From the NCBI RefSeq assembly GCF_023898315.1, contig NC_064619.1, positions 371,520,150 through 371,584,149 of the forward strand: a stretch of DNA of 64,000 bases. Direction: 5' to 3'. The notes beneath the pieces were generated by a model. It saw only the letters and a list, made by a program, of their open reading frames with translations, did no database searches and was not told the origin of the DNA. The first letter of the stretch is position 1, and each line of letters begins with the position of its first letter. Position numbers and translations under genes: made by a program. Of the stretch, positions 45,296-57,397 are shown piece by piece. Source of the DNA: Schistocerca nitens. Taxonomy: Eukaryota; Arthropoda; Insecta; Orthoptera; Acrididae.

Positions 45296-46372
45296 AGTTA
45301 AAATTACTCTACTTTTAAAAAATATTTGTAATTATGAGATTTCTGGCACATTTAAAATTCATATTATTAATTGCACAATCTAACGCTAAGTATTAAATCT
45401 ATTTCTGGACTCATTATAAAAATGATGATAAAACTTGGTGATGATTCTTCCTTTGTCAAGAAAGTTTGTAAACTCTTTTGCTTTGTAAACTCTCTGGAAC
45501 ATTGTGAGTACCGCAGAATGTTAGTAGTTGTGCGAATGTCGTTGATTAAAATGCAGGCATCTTTCTAATTCTGTCAACAATAATGTGAATTCACCTTCTG
45601 AAGTGGAACTGTAACGTTGGTGTGATATAAAAGAATGGCATAAAATAATAAGATATTTATAGCAACAGGCAAATCTTCATCAGTTATTCAGTTCAACAAG
45701 AACTCACAACGTTATAAAAATTACAGCCTCAAGAATGTACCCTAGATGCAAGACTTGGAGCCAACAACAATGACATGATGGAGATAAGTAAAAAGTTCTT
45801 TTTTTATATCTCATGCCTCTTGAAACTTTCAAACCTTTTGCAAATTATAGAAATATAATAATGATGTGTGGGAGGATAAGATTACTTTGTGTAGTACTGC
45901 AAAATTCCTATCCCATGCCAGAAAAGTTACTGCTACACCATGCTATGTAATATCCAACAGTCTTCTTGGAGATCTTTAGTGATTAATCTTCAGGGACAGC
46001 TTTGTAATTTAACATAGAAGATAGAAGAATGAAGCTCAGGTCTAATTCAGTAAATAATTACAAAACAGAAATCACTAAAACACAGTGTGTAAAACCTCAG
46101 AGATAAATGAAAATGAACAAAAACATAGTTTGCAAGTGTCACAGGAAAGATACTGAACATAATTTCCCTCCGGTTGGTTCTTCAGTGAAACAGAATGGAA
46201 GGAACAAATGGTTTTGGGCAGGGAGATGGGGAAGGAGGTCATGTTCAAGGTCTTCAAGCTTCTGTCTACACCTGTTTTGCATATGGTGGGCATCCCTCTG
46301 CAGACAATTGTCTACAAATTTAATTTCCCATAAGCTCTGCAACAACTGGAAAATTGTTATATTTTTTTGCGT
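45296..46372. other. unassigned sequence between two LINEs
   Basis: Mostly AT-rich. A minus-strand open stretch at 46139-46345 follows an acceptor-like TTGTTGCAG, but its peptide matches nothing I know. An unrecognised anillin exon cannot be excluded. Confidence 0.4.
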
Positions 46373-46681
46373 AGATCATTTTTGGTTGGTTGGTTTGTGG
46401 GATTAAAGGGACCAGACTGCTACGGTCATCGGTCTCTTTTTACAAAAACTAAAAACACCCACAGAGAATAAAAATGAACAACAGAAAAGACGGCAGACGA
46501 CACAAGACAAGAAAGACAGACAGACATAAATCAGACAAAATGAATTAAAATTACACAGTGCGACGGTGTTTGGCCGAGCATAGAGAGAAAAAGGAAAAGC
46601 CAACCACCGAGAAATATATTAGAAACTCAGTCTAAAACCGTAGGGAAAAGGCCAGAATCAACACTAAATAAAGAGAAACAC

Positions 46682-49550
46682 TTAGAGCAAATGAAAAAAG
46701 CCCCCTGCCTGAATAAAATGCAAAACTAAACCTGCTATAGCAGAGTCATCAGTTAAAAGGGCAGGGAGCATATCAGGCAGCACAAACGCGTGCCTGAGCA
46801 CAGCTAAAAGTGGACAGTCCAACAAAATGTGGACCACTGTCAATGCTGAGCCGCAGCGACAGAGAGGGGGGTCCTCACGGCGCAACAAGTGGCTGTGCGT
46901 CATCCGTGTGTGCCCAATGCGCAGTCGGCAGAGGATGACAGACTCCTTGCGAGAGACTCGCAAGGAGGTGCGCCACACAGCAGTCGCCTCCTTGATGGCA
47001 CGGAGTTTGTTAGGGGTGGTCAGACCACGCCATTCAGCATCCCATAGCACAAAAACTTTGCGGCGTAAGACTGCACGCAAATCAGTCTCCGGGGGGCCAA
47101 TGTCCAGAGATGGTTTACTGGTGGCCTCTTTCGCCAGTCGGTCAACGTTTTCATTGCTGGGTATCCCAACATAGCCTGGGGTCCACATTAAGACCACAGA
47201 TCGGCCGCAATAGGCAAGAGTATGCAGGGACTCCTGGACAGCCATCACCAGACGAGAACGAGGGAAATACTGGTCGATAGCTAGTAAACAGCTCAGGGAG
47301 TCGCTACAGATAACAAAGGACTCACCTGAGCAGGAGCGGATATACTCGAGGGCATGAAAGATGGCGACCAGCTCAGCAGTGAAAATGCTGCAGCCAGCCG
47401 GCAAGGATCATTGTTTGTAAACGGTCCCCTAGGGTTAGAGGATAACCAACACAACCAGCAACCATTGAACTGTCAGTGTAAACAATGCCAGAGCCCTGAT
47501 ACATGGCGAGGATGGAATAAAAGCGGCGGCGGAAGGCTGCCAGAGGGACTGAGTCCTTCGGGCTCTGTGCCAAGTCGAGCCGAAGGCAAGGGCGAGGAAC
47601 ACACCAAGTGTGTGTATGCAGAGGGGCCCGGAAAGGAGGTGGAACAGGGAAAATCCCAAGCCTGGAGAGAAGCTCTCGGATGCGGACCACAATCGTACAA
47701 CCTGATTGGGGCCGACGTTCTGGGAGATTGAAGACTGACTGTGGGAACGGGAGATGATAATTTGGATAACTGGGGAAGCTACAAACATGGGCAGCATAAG
47801 CGGCCACCAAATGTTGGCGCCTTAATCGCAGTGGAGGGACACCTGCCTCCACAAGTATGCTGTCCACAGGGCTTGTCCAAAAGGCACCAGTGGCAAGTTG
47901 TATTCCGGTGTGTAGGATTGGGTCCAGCACCCGCAACGCAGATGGGGATGCTGAGCCATAAGCCAGGCTCCCATAATCCAGACGAGACTAGATTAATGCC
48001 TGGTAGAGCCGTAAGAGGCTAGATCGGTCGGTGCCCCAGCTAGTGTGGCTCAAGCATCGCAGAGCATTTAGATGCCGCCAACACATCTGTTTAAGTTGCC
48101 GAATATGAGGCAACCGAGTCAACCGGGCATCAAAAACGACACCCAAAAACCTATGTGACTCCACCACAGCAAGAAGTTCGCCATCAAGGTAAAGCCATGG
48201 CTCCGGATGAACAGTGCGTCACCGGCAGAAATGCATAACGCAGGTCTTGGCAACCATAAACTGAAAGCCATGCACAACAGCCCAAGACTGCGCCTTGCGG
48301 ATAGCGCCCTGCAGCTGACGTTCAGCAGCTGCAATGCCATTAGAGCTATAGTGGCTCTGAGCACTATGCAACTTAAGTTCTGTGGTCATCAGTCACCTAG
48401 AACTTAGAACTAATTAAACCTAACTAACCTAAGGACATCACACACATCCATGCCCGAGGCAGGATTTGAACCTGCGACCGGAGCGGTCGCTCGGCTCCAG
48501 ACTGTAGCGCCTACAACCGCACAGCCACTCCGGCCGGCTAGAGCTATAGTAAAGGCAGAAGTCATCAGCATACAAGGACGCTGAGACAGATGTTCCCACC
48601 GCCGCAGCGAGCCCGTTAATTGCTATTAAAAACAGGCACACACATAAAACACATCCCTGTGGCACCCCGTTCTCCTGAACTTGGGAGGAACTATGAGAGG
48701 CCGTGAGTTGCACACAGAAGGTACTATGCGCAAGAAAATTGTGAATGAAAAACTGCAGCAGACCCCGAAGACCCCAATCATGAAGTGTAGAGAGGATGTG
48801 ATGGCGCCACATAGTATCATACGCCTTCCGCATGTCGAAAAAGACAGCGACCAGGTGCTGATGTTGGGCAAAGGTCATACGGATGGCCGACTCCAGGCTC
48901 ACCAGATTGTCAGCGGCAGAGCGGCCTTTACGGAACCCACCCTGAGACGGAGCCAAGAGGCCCCTTGACTCGAGTATCTAACTAAATCGCCGGCTCACCA
49001 TCCGTTTGAGCAACTTGCAAAGAACTTTGGTGAGGCTAATGGGGCGGTAGCTGTCCACCTCCGAAGGGTTCTTGTCAGGTGTCAAAATGGGGATAACAAT
49101 GCTTTCCCGCCATTGCGACGGAAACTCACTGTCGACCCAGAGACGGTTGTAAAGGTCAAGGAGCCGTCGCTGGCAGTAGACTGAAAGGTGTTTCAGCATC
49201 TGACAGTGGATGCGATCTGGCCCAGGAGCAGTATCAGGTCAAGCGATTAGGGCACTGTGAAATTCCCACTCACTGAATGGAACATTGTAGGATTCAGGAT
49301 GGTGGGTGAGAAATGAAAGGCTCCGACGTTCCATCCGCTCTTTAATGGAGCGGAAGGCCAGTGGGTAATTGGAAGAAAAGGAACTAAGAGCAAAACGCTC
49401 TGCCAAGCTGTTGGCAATTTCGTCAGAGTCTGTACAAACTGCTCCATTCAGTGAGAGCGCAGGGACGCTGACAGGGGTCCGATAGCCATAGAGGCATTGG
49501 ATCTTGGCCCAGACCTGCGATGGAGAGACATGGAGGCCAATGGTGGACAC
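46682..49550 (-). pseudogene. LINE copy C ORF2, RT and RNase H portion
   Basis: RT pieces: 49550-49239 (PSQVWAKIQCLYGYRTPVSV), 49199-48978 (FPSQWRESIVIPILTPDK, SYRPISLTKVLCKLL) and 48956-48541 (APSQGGFRKGRSAADNLVSL, FDMRKAYDTMW, NGVPQGCVLCVCLFLIAING, ASLYADDFCLYY). They are interrupted by the SINE at 48353-48538. RNase H at 47404-46682 has AELVAIFHALEYIR, ICSDSLSC, a TPGYVGIPSNENVDRLAKEA stretch (GHVG reads GYVG) and a terminal CRCGSALTVVHILLDC. There are several frame changes and stops. Confidence 0.87.
48353..48538 (-). mobile_element. tRNA-derived SINE inserted in LINE copy C
   Basis: A 186-bp insert with perfect 12-bp duplications TAGAGCTATAGT (48341-48352 and 48539-48550). The minus strand starts GGCCGGAGTGGCTGTGCGGT, continues with a B box GCAGGTTCAAATCCTGC, and ends at GTGCTCAGAGCCA without a clear poly-A. 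It is a different SINE family from that at 12384-12635. The perfect duplication suggests a recent insertion. Confidence 0.95.
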
Positions 49551-49873
49551 ATACCACTCCCAGCACTCCTGCTTGCTATGGCGGATAAGGTGGCGGGCTC
49601 GCGCACGCAGTTGTTTGAAGGCAATAAGGTGTTCTATGGAGGGATGTCGCTTGTGATGCTGGAGTGCCCGCCGGCGATCTTTAATCGCTTCAGCGATCTC
49701 AGGCGATCACCAAGGCACAGTCCTCCGCCAATGGGACCCAGAAGAATGGGGAATGGCAGATTCTGCGGCGGTAACGATGCCGGTGGTGACCGAGTGAACC
49801 ACCGCATCAATGTCGTCATTAGAGATAGGCTCAATAGCGGCAGTGGAGGAGAACAAGTCCCAGTCAGCCTTAT

Positions 49874-50578
49874 TCATAGCCCACCTGCAAGGGCACCCAG
49901 AAGACTGACGCTGTGGCAGTGACAGAAAGATTTCAAAGTGGTCACTGCCACACAGGTCATCATGCACTCTCCATTGGACAGACGGTAGAGGCTAGGGCTG
50001 CAGATCGAAAGGTCGATGGCGGAGTACGTGCCATGCGCCACACTGAAGTGCGTGCAGGCACCATCATTTAAAATTGAAAGATCGAGCTGTGCCAATAAAT
50101 GCTCAATGGTGGCACCTCGACCTGTCGCCACTGACCCACCCCACAGAGGGTTATGAGCATTGAAGTCGCCCAGTAACAAAAAAGGTGGCGGCAATTGGGC
50201 TATCAGCACAGCCAGGACATGCTGCGCGACATCACCATCCGGTGGAAGGTAAAGACTGCAGACAGTAACAGCCTGTGGCGTCCACACCCAAACAGTGACG
50301 GCCTCTAAAGCTGTTTGTAGAGGGATAGATTCGCTGTGAAGAGAGTTAAGGACATATATGCAGACGCCACCAGACACCCTTTCATAAGCTGCCTGGTTCT
50401 TATAATAACCCTGATAGCCATGGAGGGCGGGAGTTCGCATTGCTGGAAACCAAATTTCATGAAGAGCAATGCAGAAGGAAGGGTGAAGGCTGATAAGTTG
50501 TCGGAGCTCAGCTAGATGGTGGAAGAAACCGCTGCAGTTCCACTGGAGGACGATATTGTCCATGGCTGAGAAAGGCAT
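49874..50578 (-). pseudogene. LINE copy C ORF2, endonuclease portion
   Basis: 234 open codons from MPFSAMDNIVLQWNCSGFF through LLLGDFNAHNPLWGGSVATG to the THFSVAHGTYSAIDLSICSP region. APE-type endonuclease landmarks (QWNCSG, GDFNAHNPLWG, and an IDLSI strand) are all present. The frame is lost near the SDHF motif (about 49930). This is the best-preserved endonuclease of this family in the window. Confidence 0.87.
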
Positions 50579-50669
50579 GAAGGGACTAGGGAGGCAGATT
50601 ACGCCTCCTGGGCCCCTGCTGCTACCGAGTCACTACCTGTGGAACAGCTATCCATTGCGTCTGAGGGAC

Positions 50670-51559
50670 TGGCGAGATCCAGGTCCTCAGCGGACGCCAG
50701 AATCTCCACCTCGTAATCGCTCATATTTCCGCCTAGTCTCGGGGCAGGTCAGGCGGTCCAGGGTCTTTTATTCCATTATCTTCCTTTCTTTCTGGAATAT
50801 CCTACAGTCCGGTGAGCATGGGGAATGGTGTTCTCCACAGTTAACACAGATAGGACATCCACAATCTCGACACGTGATGCCGGAAGTACAGCGAGAGGAC
50901 ATGTGCCCAAACTTTCAGCATTTAAAACACCGCATTGGAGGAGGGATATATGGCTTCACATCATAACAGTAAACCAACACCTTAACCTTTTCGGGTAGGA
51001 CATCACCCTCGAAGGCCAAGATGAAGGCACCAGTGGCTACCTGATTATCCCTCAGACGCCAATGGATGTGCCAGATGAAGTGAACACCTCGTCGCTCTAG
51101 GTTGGCACGTAGTTCATCGTCGGACTGCAGAAGAAGATCTCTGTGGAAGATAATACCCTGGACCATGTTGAGACTCTAATGGGGCATGATGCTAACTGAA
51201 ACATCCCCCAACTTCTCACAAACGAGCAACCTCCGTGACTGGGCAGAGGATGCTGTTTTGATGAGTACTGACCCAGAGCGCATTTTGGACAAGCCCTCCA
51301 CCTCCCCGAACTTGTTCTCTAAATGTTCCACAAAAAACTGAGGCTTGGTTGGCATAAAAGATTCTCCAACAACCCGCGTACAGACAAGGTACCGGGGTGA
51401 ATAATCTCCACTGCTGTCTTTAGCCATGCGTTCCTCCCATGGAGTGACCAGGGAGGGAAATGATCTCTGGTCATATTTCTTGCCGTTGAGGTTAGACCTC
51501 AATCACTTAGAGACTGCTGGTGGAGGTCCACCAGCGAGAGATGATGTACCACGCTTCAT
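50670..51559 (-). pseudogene. LINE copy C ORF1, internally deleted
   Basis: It starts at the ATG at 51559 (MKRGTSSLAGG). A stop follows near 51505, then FPSLVTPWEERM, FFVEHLENKFGEVEGLSKM, a stop near 51176, and MVQGIIFHRDLLLQSDDELR. Zinc knuckles are partial: the second is shortened by about 36 bp compared with copy B. After EYKTLDRLT the Ser/Pro-rich tail is missing through a deletion equal to about 11276-11789 of copy B. Confidence 0.85.
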
Positions 51560-52170
51560 TGCGCTGATGCCACCCACTCTGACCAGGGGCTCTCCCCACG
51601 GGCGCCACCCAGCTGCAGTAAAGACCACCTGGCAGGATGGCCTTTGCCGGAAGTCCTGATGCCCCAGAGAGATAGGCATCTACTCCTCGGCATATGCGGG
51701 GAGGTAACAGCTCAGGCATCAGCAGTGCGATCCCTGTGTAGTCAGGGGGCTACCACCAAAAGGGTACATGACAACCCCACCACAACAGACTGGCTACTGT
51801 GCTGGATGTCGGGTGTCGAAATATCCATGTACATCATGAGGGCAAAGATGGAAGTGCACAATGGAGGGAATGTATGCTACCCGGAACACACTGCAGGGGA
51901 TGTGCCCGGAAGCTCGATGTAAGTCCAACTCCATGACAATATCGGGTGTGCCAGATCTTAGGGCAAGATGGATTTAAGATGCACCACGTAAGGCGTCCTT
52001 CCCCAAATGGTACGCACTAACGGAAAATTTGGAATGGTAGTGGTCAAACCCCGTAGGAGACCATCACAAAGACCGAAACAGTTGAGACTCCTTTTTGTCG
52101 CCTCTTACGACAGGCAGGAACACCGCGGGCCTATTCTTACCCCCGAACTCGCAGGGGGGAGATGATTTTT

Positions 52171-53179
52171 AACTATTTGACAATCAATATCATGAATGAC
52201 ATGCTATTTTGTATCAAGAGCTGCATTGATGACATTTTCCTGTGACTTGGCACTAATAAACATGTAAAAACATAGTTAGAGGGAAGCTTGTGTAAGCAAC
52301 ACTTTCACTTGCATAAAGAGATGAATTAGAAATCCAGAACAGGGACAGACCTACAAATATCTTGGTTTTGACAAGAATGGAAAGAAAACTTAAGGAATGA
52401 TGCAGTTGAGTGAGCCAGGACTACAAAGCAAATTTAAGAGCAAGAACTGCTCTCAGTTCTTAGCTGGTAAATTCAAAACCATAATATGTCTCCAGAACAG
52501 AACATGGAAAAATTAAATTGCCTATAAATTATATGACATAATAAATGGAACTATACTCCCCAGAGATGGCACTGAGATGGTGTTACATGCAAGGAAGATC
52601 ACAAAATCAAAGAGAAATAGATGCATCACATTATAAGACCATAGTTAGACTATGTAGATAAGTGTATCATCTGAAGACACTTTCGTGTTTCAAATAAAGG
52701 CATCTGACATGTAAAATCTCATATGACCCTCATATTTCTTGTGCAACGTAAGGATATTTCTGATGTCCACAGTGAAATTGGTATCAGTGATCATGAGGCA
52801 GTTTAAGCATCAGTGGTTACCAAAATACACTATTGGGGGAAAAATGGGATATCCTCAAGGACTGTGTACTATGGAACCAGGATCTAAAATATGATAATGA
52901 AGAGGGGTGTAGTGTTAGTGATTTGTTTGTCATGGTCGTTGGTGATCTGCTGGTGCTCAGCCTGTGTCCTCTGTTTTGAATCTGCAGACAGCAATTGTGC
53001 CAAGTTTACAGGTGAATAGTGTTTGCAACATTCATTCTAGGATACAATCATGCTCCACTGAAGAGTGCATACTTCTGTCGAACAACTTCTGCCATTTGAA
53101 CTGCCTCATATTGTGGGACTGTGGGATGCTGGATGGCTGTATTGAGGTTACTGCCCATGTAGGGCACAGCATTCCAGCA
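52171..53179 (+). other. worn LINE remnant and unassigned sequence
   Basis: Near 52755-52800 the plus strand reads DVHSEIGISDHEAV, the SDH motif at the end of CR1-type endonucleases. A TYKYLGF piece near 52350 may be LINE-derived. Nothing else is recognised. Confidence 0.4.
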
Positions 53180-54010
53180 GTCTGTTAGGGCTTTTAGCAG
53201 TGGCCTGTAGACCAGGTTCAGAATGTCCACATAGCACAGACACATATCAAGATCAACACATTGTGTTAACAGTGGTTGCAGACTGATCATCGTACAGGAC
53301 CATTGGGAGCCATTTGCTTGCAGCAGGACTATGATCAAGCCTCTCACTGGGCTACCATTGACACCACTAAACTGCCAAGCACAGCTACTCTGGTGTCGTG
53401 CGAGCTGATTGGAAAGTGAAATGGTGCTCTGTTGTCCTCAGTGATTAGAGTAGGTTCTGCCTGTATGTGTATGATGGACATGTGTATGGCATAGACCTGG
53501 TGAGCAGTCTATTCCAAAGCCCTTTTACCCATGACACACAGTTCCTGCCCCAGGCTTCATGGTGTGGCAGGCATCAGTTACAACTTGTTGTCATATTTGG
53601 TGTTTCTACAGTGTTAAGTAACCAGTGCTCACTATACTGCAGAGGTTTTTGTACCTGTGCTACTGCCATTTCTTCAACAGAGAGGTGATGTGCTTTTCCA
53701 ATAGAACAATGCATGGCCACATATGGTTGCTGCAACATAACATGCTCTTTTTTGTAAACAATAGTGTCCTGGCCACCAAAATTACCAAACCTCATGTCAG
53801 CTGAACATACATGAACATGCCAAAGTGGGAACTTACTTTTTCTCCACAGCCTGCAAGAAGGTTGCTACATAAGATTGGGACACACTATCACATAATATCA
53901 TTTGGTACCTTTATGATCACTTGCGCAAGAGAATACACACCTTTATTATTGCCAGAGAAGGCTATACTGTGTACTGATTGTACTGACTGGATGGTTTGGG
54001 CACACTTTTC
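53180..54010 (+). pseudogene. Tc1-like transposase remnant
   Basis: In plus frames, PLTGLPLTPLNCQAQLLWCR is followed near 53430-53460 by VVLSD.SRFCLYVYDGHVYV (first catalytic Asp block), then a FMVW piece. FVPVLLPFLQQRGDVLFQ, then NNAWPHMVAA (second Asp region, Asp changed to Asn), is near 53650-53735. It is related to the element at 60829-62238 but far more worn. No inverted repeats were found. Confidence 0.75.
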
Positions 54011-54119
54011 TGTGATGTATGTTTTATTTGATCTGAATTTGTTGTCATACACTTCTACAAAAATGAACTACATGTTGCATCATTTGTCAGTAAAATGACC
54101 ATGTTAAAGGCATCACATT

Positions 54120-55490
54120 TTTCACTAGTGGTAACAAGAACAAATAAAAAGATTTACATGTTCAGTAAATTAGATAAAGAGACAGTAGTATAATTAGATG
54201 TTGAAGGTATTTTCATCAGTCATCTAGAAAATCAGATATTTGAAAAGATAACCACTAATGAAAGTTTTAAAATCATATATTGGTACAGATATGTGGATGA
54301 CTTTATATGTCTGATAGATGAGCCCAATGGAAAAATAGATGAACTGCAATCTGAAATCAACGAAGCACATCAGAACATAAAATTCACACTTGAAGAAAAG
54401 GGAAAGAAATCAAATCCTTTTGACATAATAAAAAAAAGAGGAAACATACATTTAACATGTTATAAAACTGGCAGCCATAGCCACAATAATACATACATTC
54501 CACATCAAATCATCCCCACAACCAGAAGCTTGCACCACAAAGACACATTAAGCAGGATTCCACTCATCAAGAGAAACTATGAAAAAGAAATGAGTACAAA
54601 TAGCTAGGAACATTGCATATGACACACATGTAGTACACAGACTCAATCAAAAAATAAAAACTAATGCAAAACAAACACAGCACTTCCAGGATACAAGATA
54701 ACTCACAAGCTAAAAACTTACAAACACACACAATGACAACATCACACAGAAAAGAAGCAGATGATACATTGCGACTTACACAAATTAATACATAGAGTTG
54801 CAAACATACTAAAGAGGCAGGACTTCCAAATAGCATACAAGACTGGGCAAACCCTCCAATTGCACCTAAGCCATCCAACAACCAAGAGGGATAAATTCCA
54901 GGGATCAGGAATATATAAACTTGAATGTCAAAGATGTGATGCAGTATACACAGGCATCACATCTAGGAATTTTAAAAAAATTTAAAACACGGTTAAAAAA
55001 ATTAGAAAAAGAAAACTGGGTGTCTGAATTACAAAACAAACCACCCTATATTTTCAGAAAATTTAAAACATCATGACATGGAACAAGAAATGAAAATAAT
55101 GAGAATAAACAACCATGGAAAATACCTTATACAAATGCAAGAAAACTTTCACATTCATAAAATCATTGCTGAAAACAAACATATGATAAATGAGCAAACA
55201 CACATCAGTGCAGGCTCCCTACTACACTTAATAAAAGAAACATATCACAGATACTTCAAACATTACACTCTAAAGTTGGCAATAACATTCGATCTTTGGC
55301 AAAAACATCCGACAGTCAGCAACACAAACCAAAACATTAAAACATTGCATCAAAACAAGTATTCAGTTCCTAGTGCTGTGAAATGTGGAAAAATCCCAAG
55401 TAACAATTATAAGAAGAGGAACAGCACCAAAAATGGAACAAACATAGTATGTAAAAATTTGTCACACAACCTTGTAAGTAGAATTTAAAA
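54120..55490 (+). mobile_element. Penelope-like element remnant with RT and GIY-YIG parts
   Basis: RT end: IYWYRYVDDFICLIDEPNGK (54270-54335, catalytic YVDD) and EINEAHQNIKFTLEE. The thumb is near 54440-54640 (PLIKRNYEKEM). Nuclease: GIYKLECQRCDAVYTGITSR near 54900-54970, with GIY and YTG-type blocks and FKKI following. Downstream are NNHGKYLI and LLHLIKETYHRYFKHY. It is a different family from the dimer at 37440-40066 and is broken by several stops and frame changes. Confidence 0.8.
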
Positions 55491-56107
55491 TATTACTACG
55501 TCTTAGCAAAAAGCAACGACCAGTGCTGTTTATATCCTATAGTTACATTGCCCCAAAATGTGAAGTAATTAGTAAAAATATGTTCAATTTACAGGTCACT
55601 GAAGATGCCTTGCAGAGAATAAAGCAAGAGAATGGCAGGAAAATGTGTTTCATTAAGTTGCAGTTGGATGCTCTAAAAAGAAAAATGATCAATATACCAT
55701 CGCAATAGGTTCAATGATAAAGCCTGGAAAGTCACTTCTGGTGCTTTTCTTAGGCTGATGGAGAAAGGTGTAAACAGTTGGTTTGATTTTGACAAATTAC
55801 ACAATAAGAGGGGTAGATTTCTGTGCCCTGTTACCTTTTTACTGAGAAGCCATGACAAGCAAACCATTCCAACACTTGTCCAATTTAATTATAAAATTTA
55901 CTCTACAGCCACTGATAGGATTGAGTGATGGGAAAGTGCTGTTTTTGTGGATGATGATTATGATGATGATGATGGGTTTAAAGGGCCTGAACATCTTTGT
56001 TATCAGTGCCTTATTTCACTAGAAATTTAGATAAAGTTATGTGAAACAAGAAAAGGGGAACAGTCAGCAGCAGAGTCTGTGACATTATTATTATTATTAT
56101 TATTATT

Positions 56108-56143
<36 letters not shown>

Positions 56144-56519
56144 GAAGACTTGCATGACATTAGCTTAAGGCTGATTGTTAAAAGTAAAATAAAACCCAAG
56201 TCGCTAGAAACTACAGCTGATCACTGAAAGATGCACCCAGAATAGTCATCACAGTCAGAATGACTAAAATAGGAGTGAGAAAATTAAGAAAGTAGGGACA
56301 CTGCACATAAATAAAAGGTGTATATAAAAATTTAAAAATGCCTGACATTCCAGAGGGGGAGGCATCTTGAGGTCACTTGGGCAACATGACACAGGGAGAT
56401 GTGCTTCCCCCATATTTGCTTCTGACACCAAATGTTAAGATGCATTAAATTTTGTTATAACATCTGCTCTTAACCCATCATCCACAGATATGTGTGGTAA
56501 TCAGGTAGACAAGTGATTT
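55491..56519. other. unassigned sequence with simple repeats
   Basis: An ATG/GAT-rich patch at 55950-56020 (gatgatgatgatgggtttaa, then a worn ggcctgaac...tcagtgcc) resembles the 3' end of a common retroelement. A triplet run follows at 56084-56144. No gene was recognised. Confidence 0.5.
56084..56144. repeat. compound (ATT)n(GTT)n microsatellite
   Basis: About nine ATT triplets to 56110 run directly into about eleven GTT triplets to 56144. Confidence 0.95.
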
Positions 56520-57320
56520 TGTCAGTGATAGGTTATACCTCGATTGTACCCTTGATTTCTCTTAACTTTTTGAGGGTTGTAGAAGCCTATGATTCCACAT
56601 GCCAGATTTTCAAGATTTGATGTCACAGTTGCAATTGTAGGTCTTGTGTCCAGTACTCCATGTGCAAGATTGTCTTCTGTCGTTACTTCTTTAGCTAATT
56701 TATTGGTGAGGTCAATTTCCAGAGTACCCATGTGGCTTAGTGTCCAGATGAATGTTACGGTGGTTCCAGAGTTGCTGGGGTCACCTGCTATGTGTTGGAT
56801 GTTAGCAACGAAAATGTTTCCGGGGTAGCACTGAGATATGCCTTTTAAGCATCTCGTCAAGTCACTATAAACCAGGAAGTCTCTTTCAAGAGTTTTCGTG
56901 TATTGTAGAGTCTGTGATATGGTGAGCAACTCTGCAACATACTCACTGCATGCACTCAGCAAAGAACACTTCTCATAACCCACATATGCAAAAGCACAAC
57001 CAACTCTGTTGTTAACTTTTGATCCATCTGTGTAGATTGATGATTAATCTTAACAGTCTTTGAGAATTGAATGGAATATGCCTCTGAGAATGGTGGGGTC
57101 AGCATTTTCTTTAGGGCCACAGAAGAGATATACCTGAATCATAGGACTAAGTGCATGCCATTGAGGTGCTGGAAGGGGTTTCTATGTAAACAGACAAAAG
57201 GCAGTAGTTGGAGGTCTTTGCCTGGAGCCTCCAATTATCTGGCTGGTCTACCCATTTTTGGACAATCTGTAAATATTATGAACTGTTGGATGTGAAACAG
57301 AATTGAATAATCTGATGTGT
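56520..57320 (-). mobile_element. I-clade LINE, RNase H portion (left half of a split copy)
   Basis: The minus strand reads SSIYTDGSKVNNRVGCAFAY, then YVAELLTISQTLQYTKTL, FLVYSDLTRCLK, and VTFIWTLSHMGTLEIDLTNK, an RNase H with its Asp, Glu and Asp blocks and a worn His block. It is a different subfamily from copies B and C. It appears to continue at 62345-64000 across the CR1-like LINE inserted between. Confidence 0.75.
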
Positions 57321-57397
57321 AGGCTTCAGTTCTTATAGGGAATTAGCAACTTTCTAGCTTCATAGATTAAGAGATAATTAGTAGGCTTAATTTAAAG

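Larger units (their letters stand above)
46384..52159 (-). mobile_element. full-length I-clade LINE (copy C)
   Basis: Flanked by 11-bp duplications AGATCATTTTT (46373-46383) and AGATGATTTTT (52160-52170). It has the same 5' start (CCCCCTGCGAGTTCGGGGG, minus) and the same 3' (CCAA)n tail as the copy at 7145-13529. ORF1 lies at 51559-50670 and ORF2 at 50578-46682. Relative to copy B it lacks about 500 bp of the ORF1 tail and carries a 186-bp SINE. The EN reading frame is kept better than in copy B. Confidence 0.93.

Noticed and set aside
46139-46345. Possible further anillin exon (minus) with acceptor-like TTGTTGCAG
   Set aside because: The peptide has no anillin similarity I can see and no clear donor. 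Kept only as a note.
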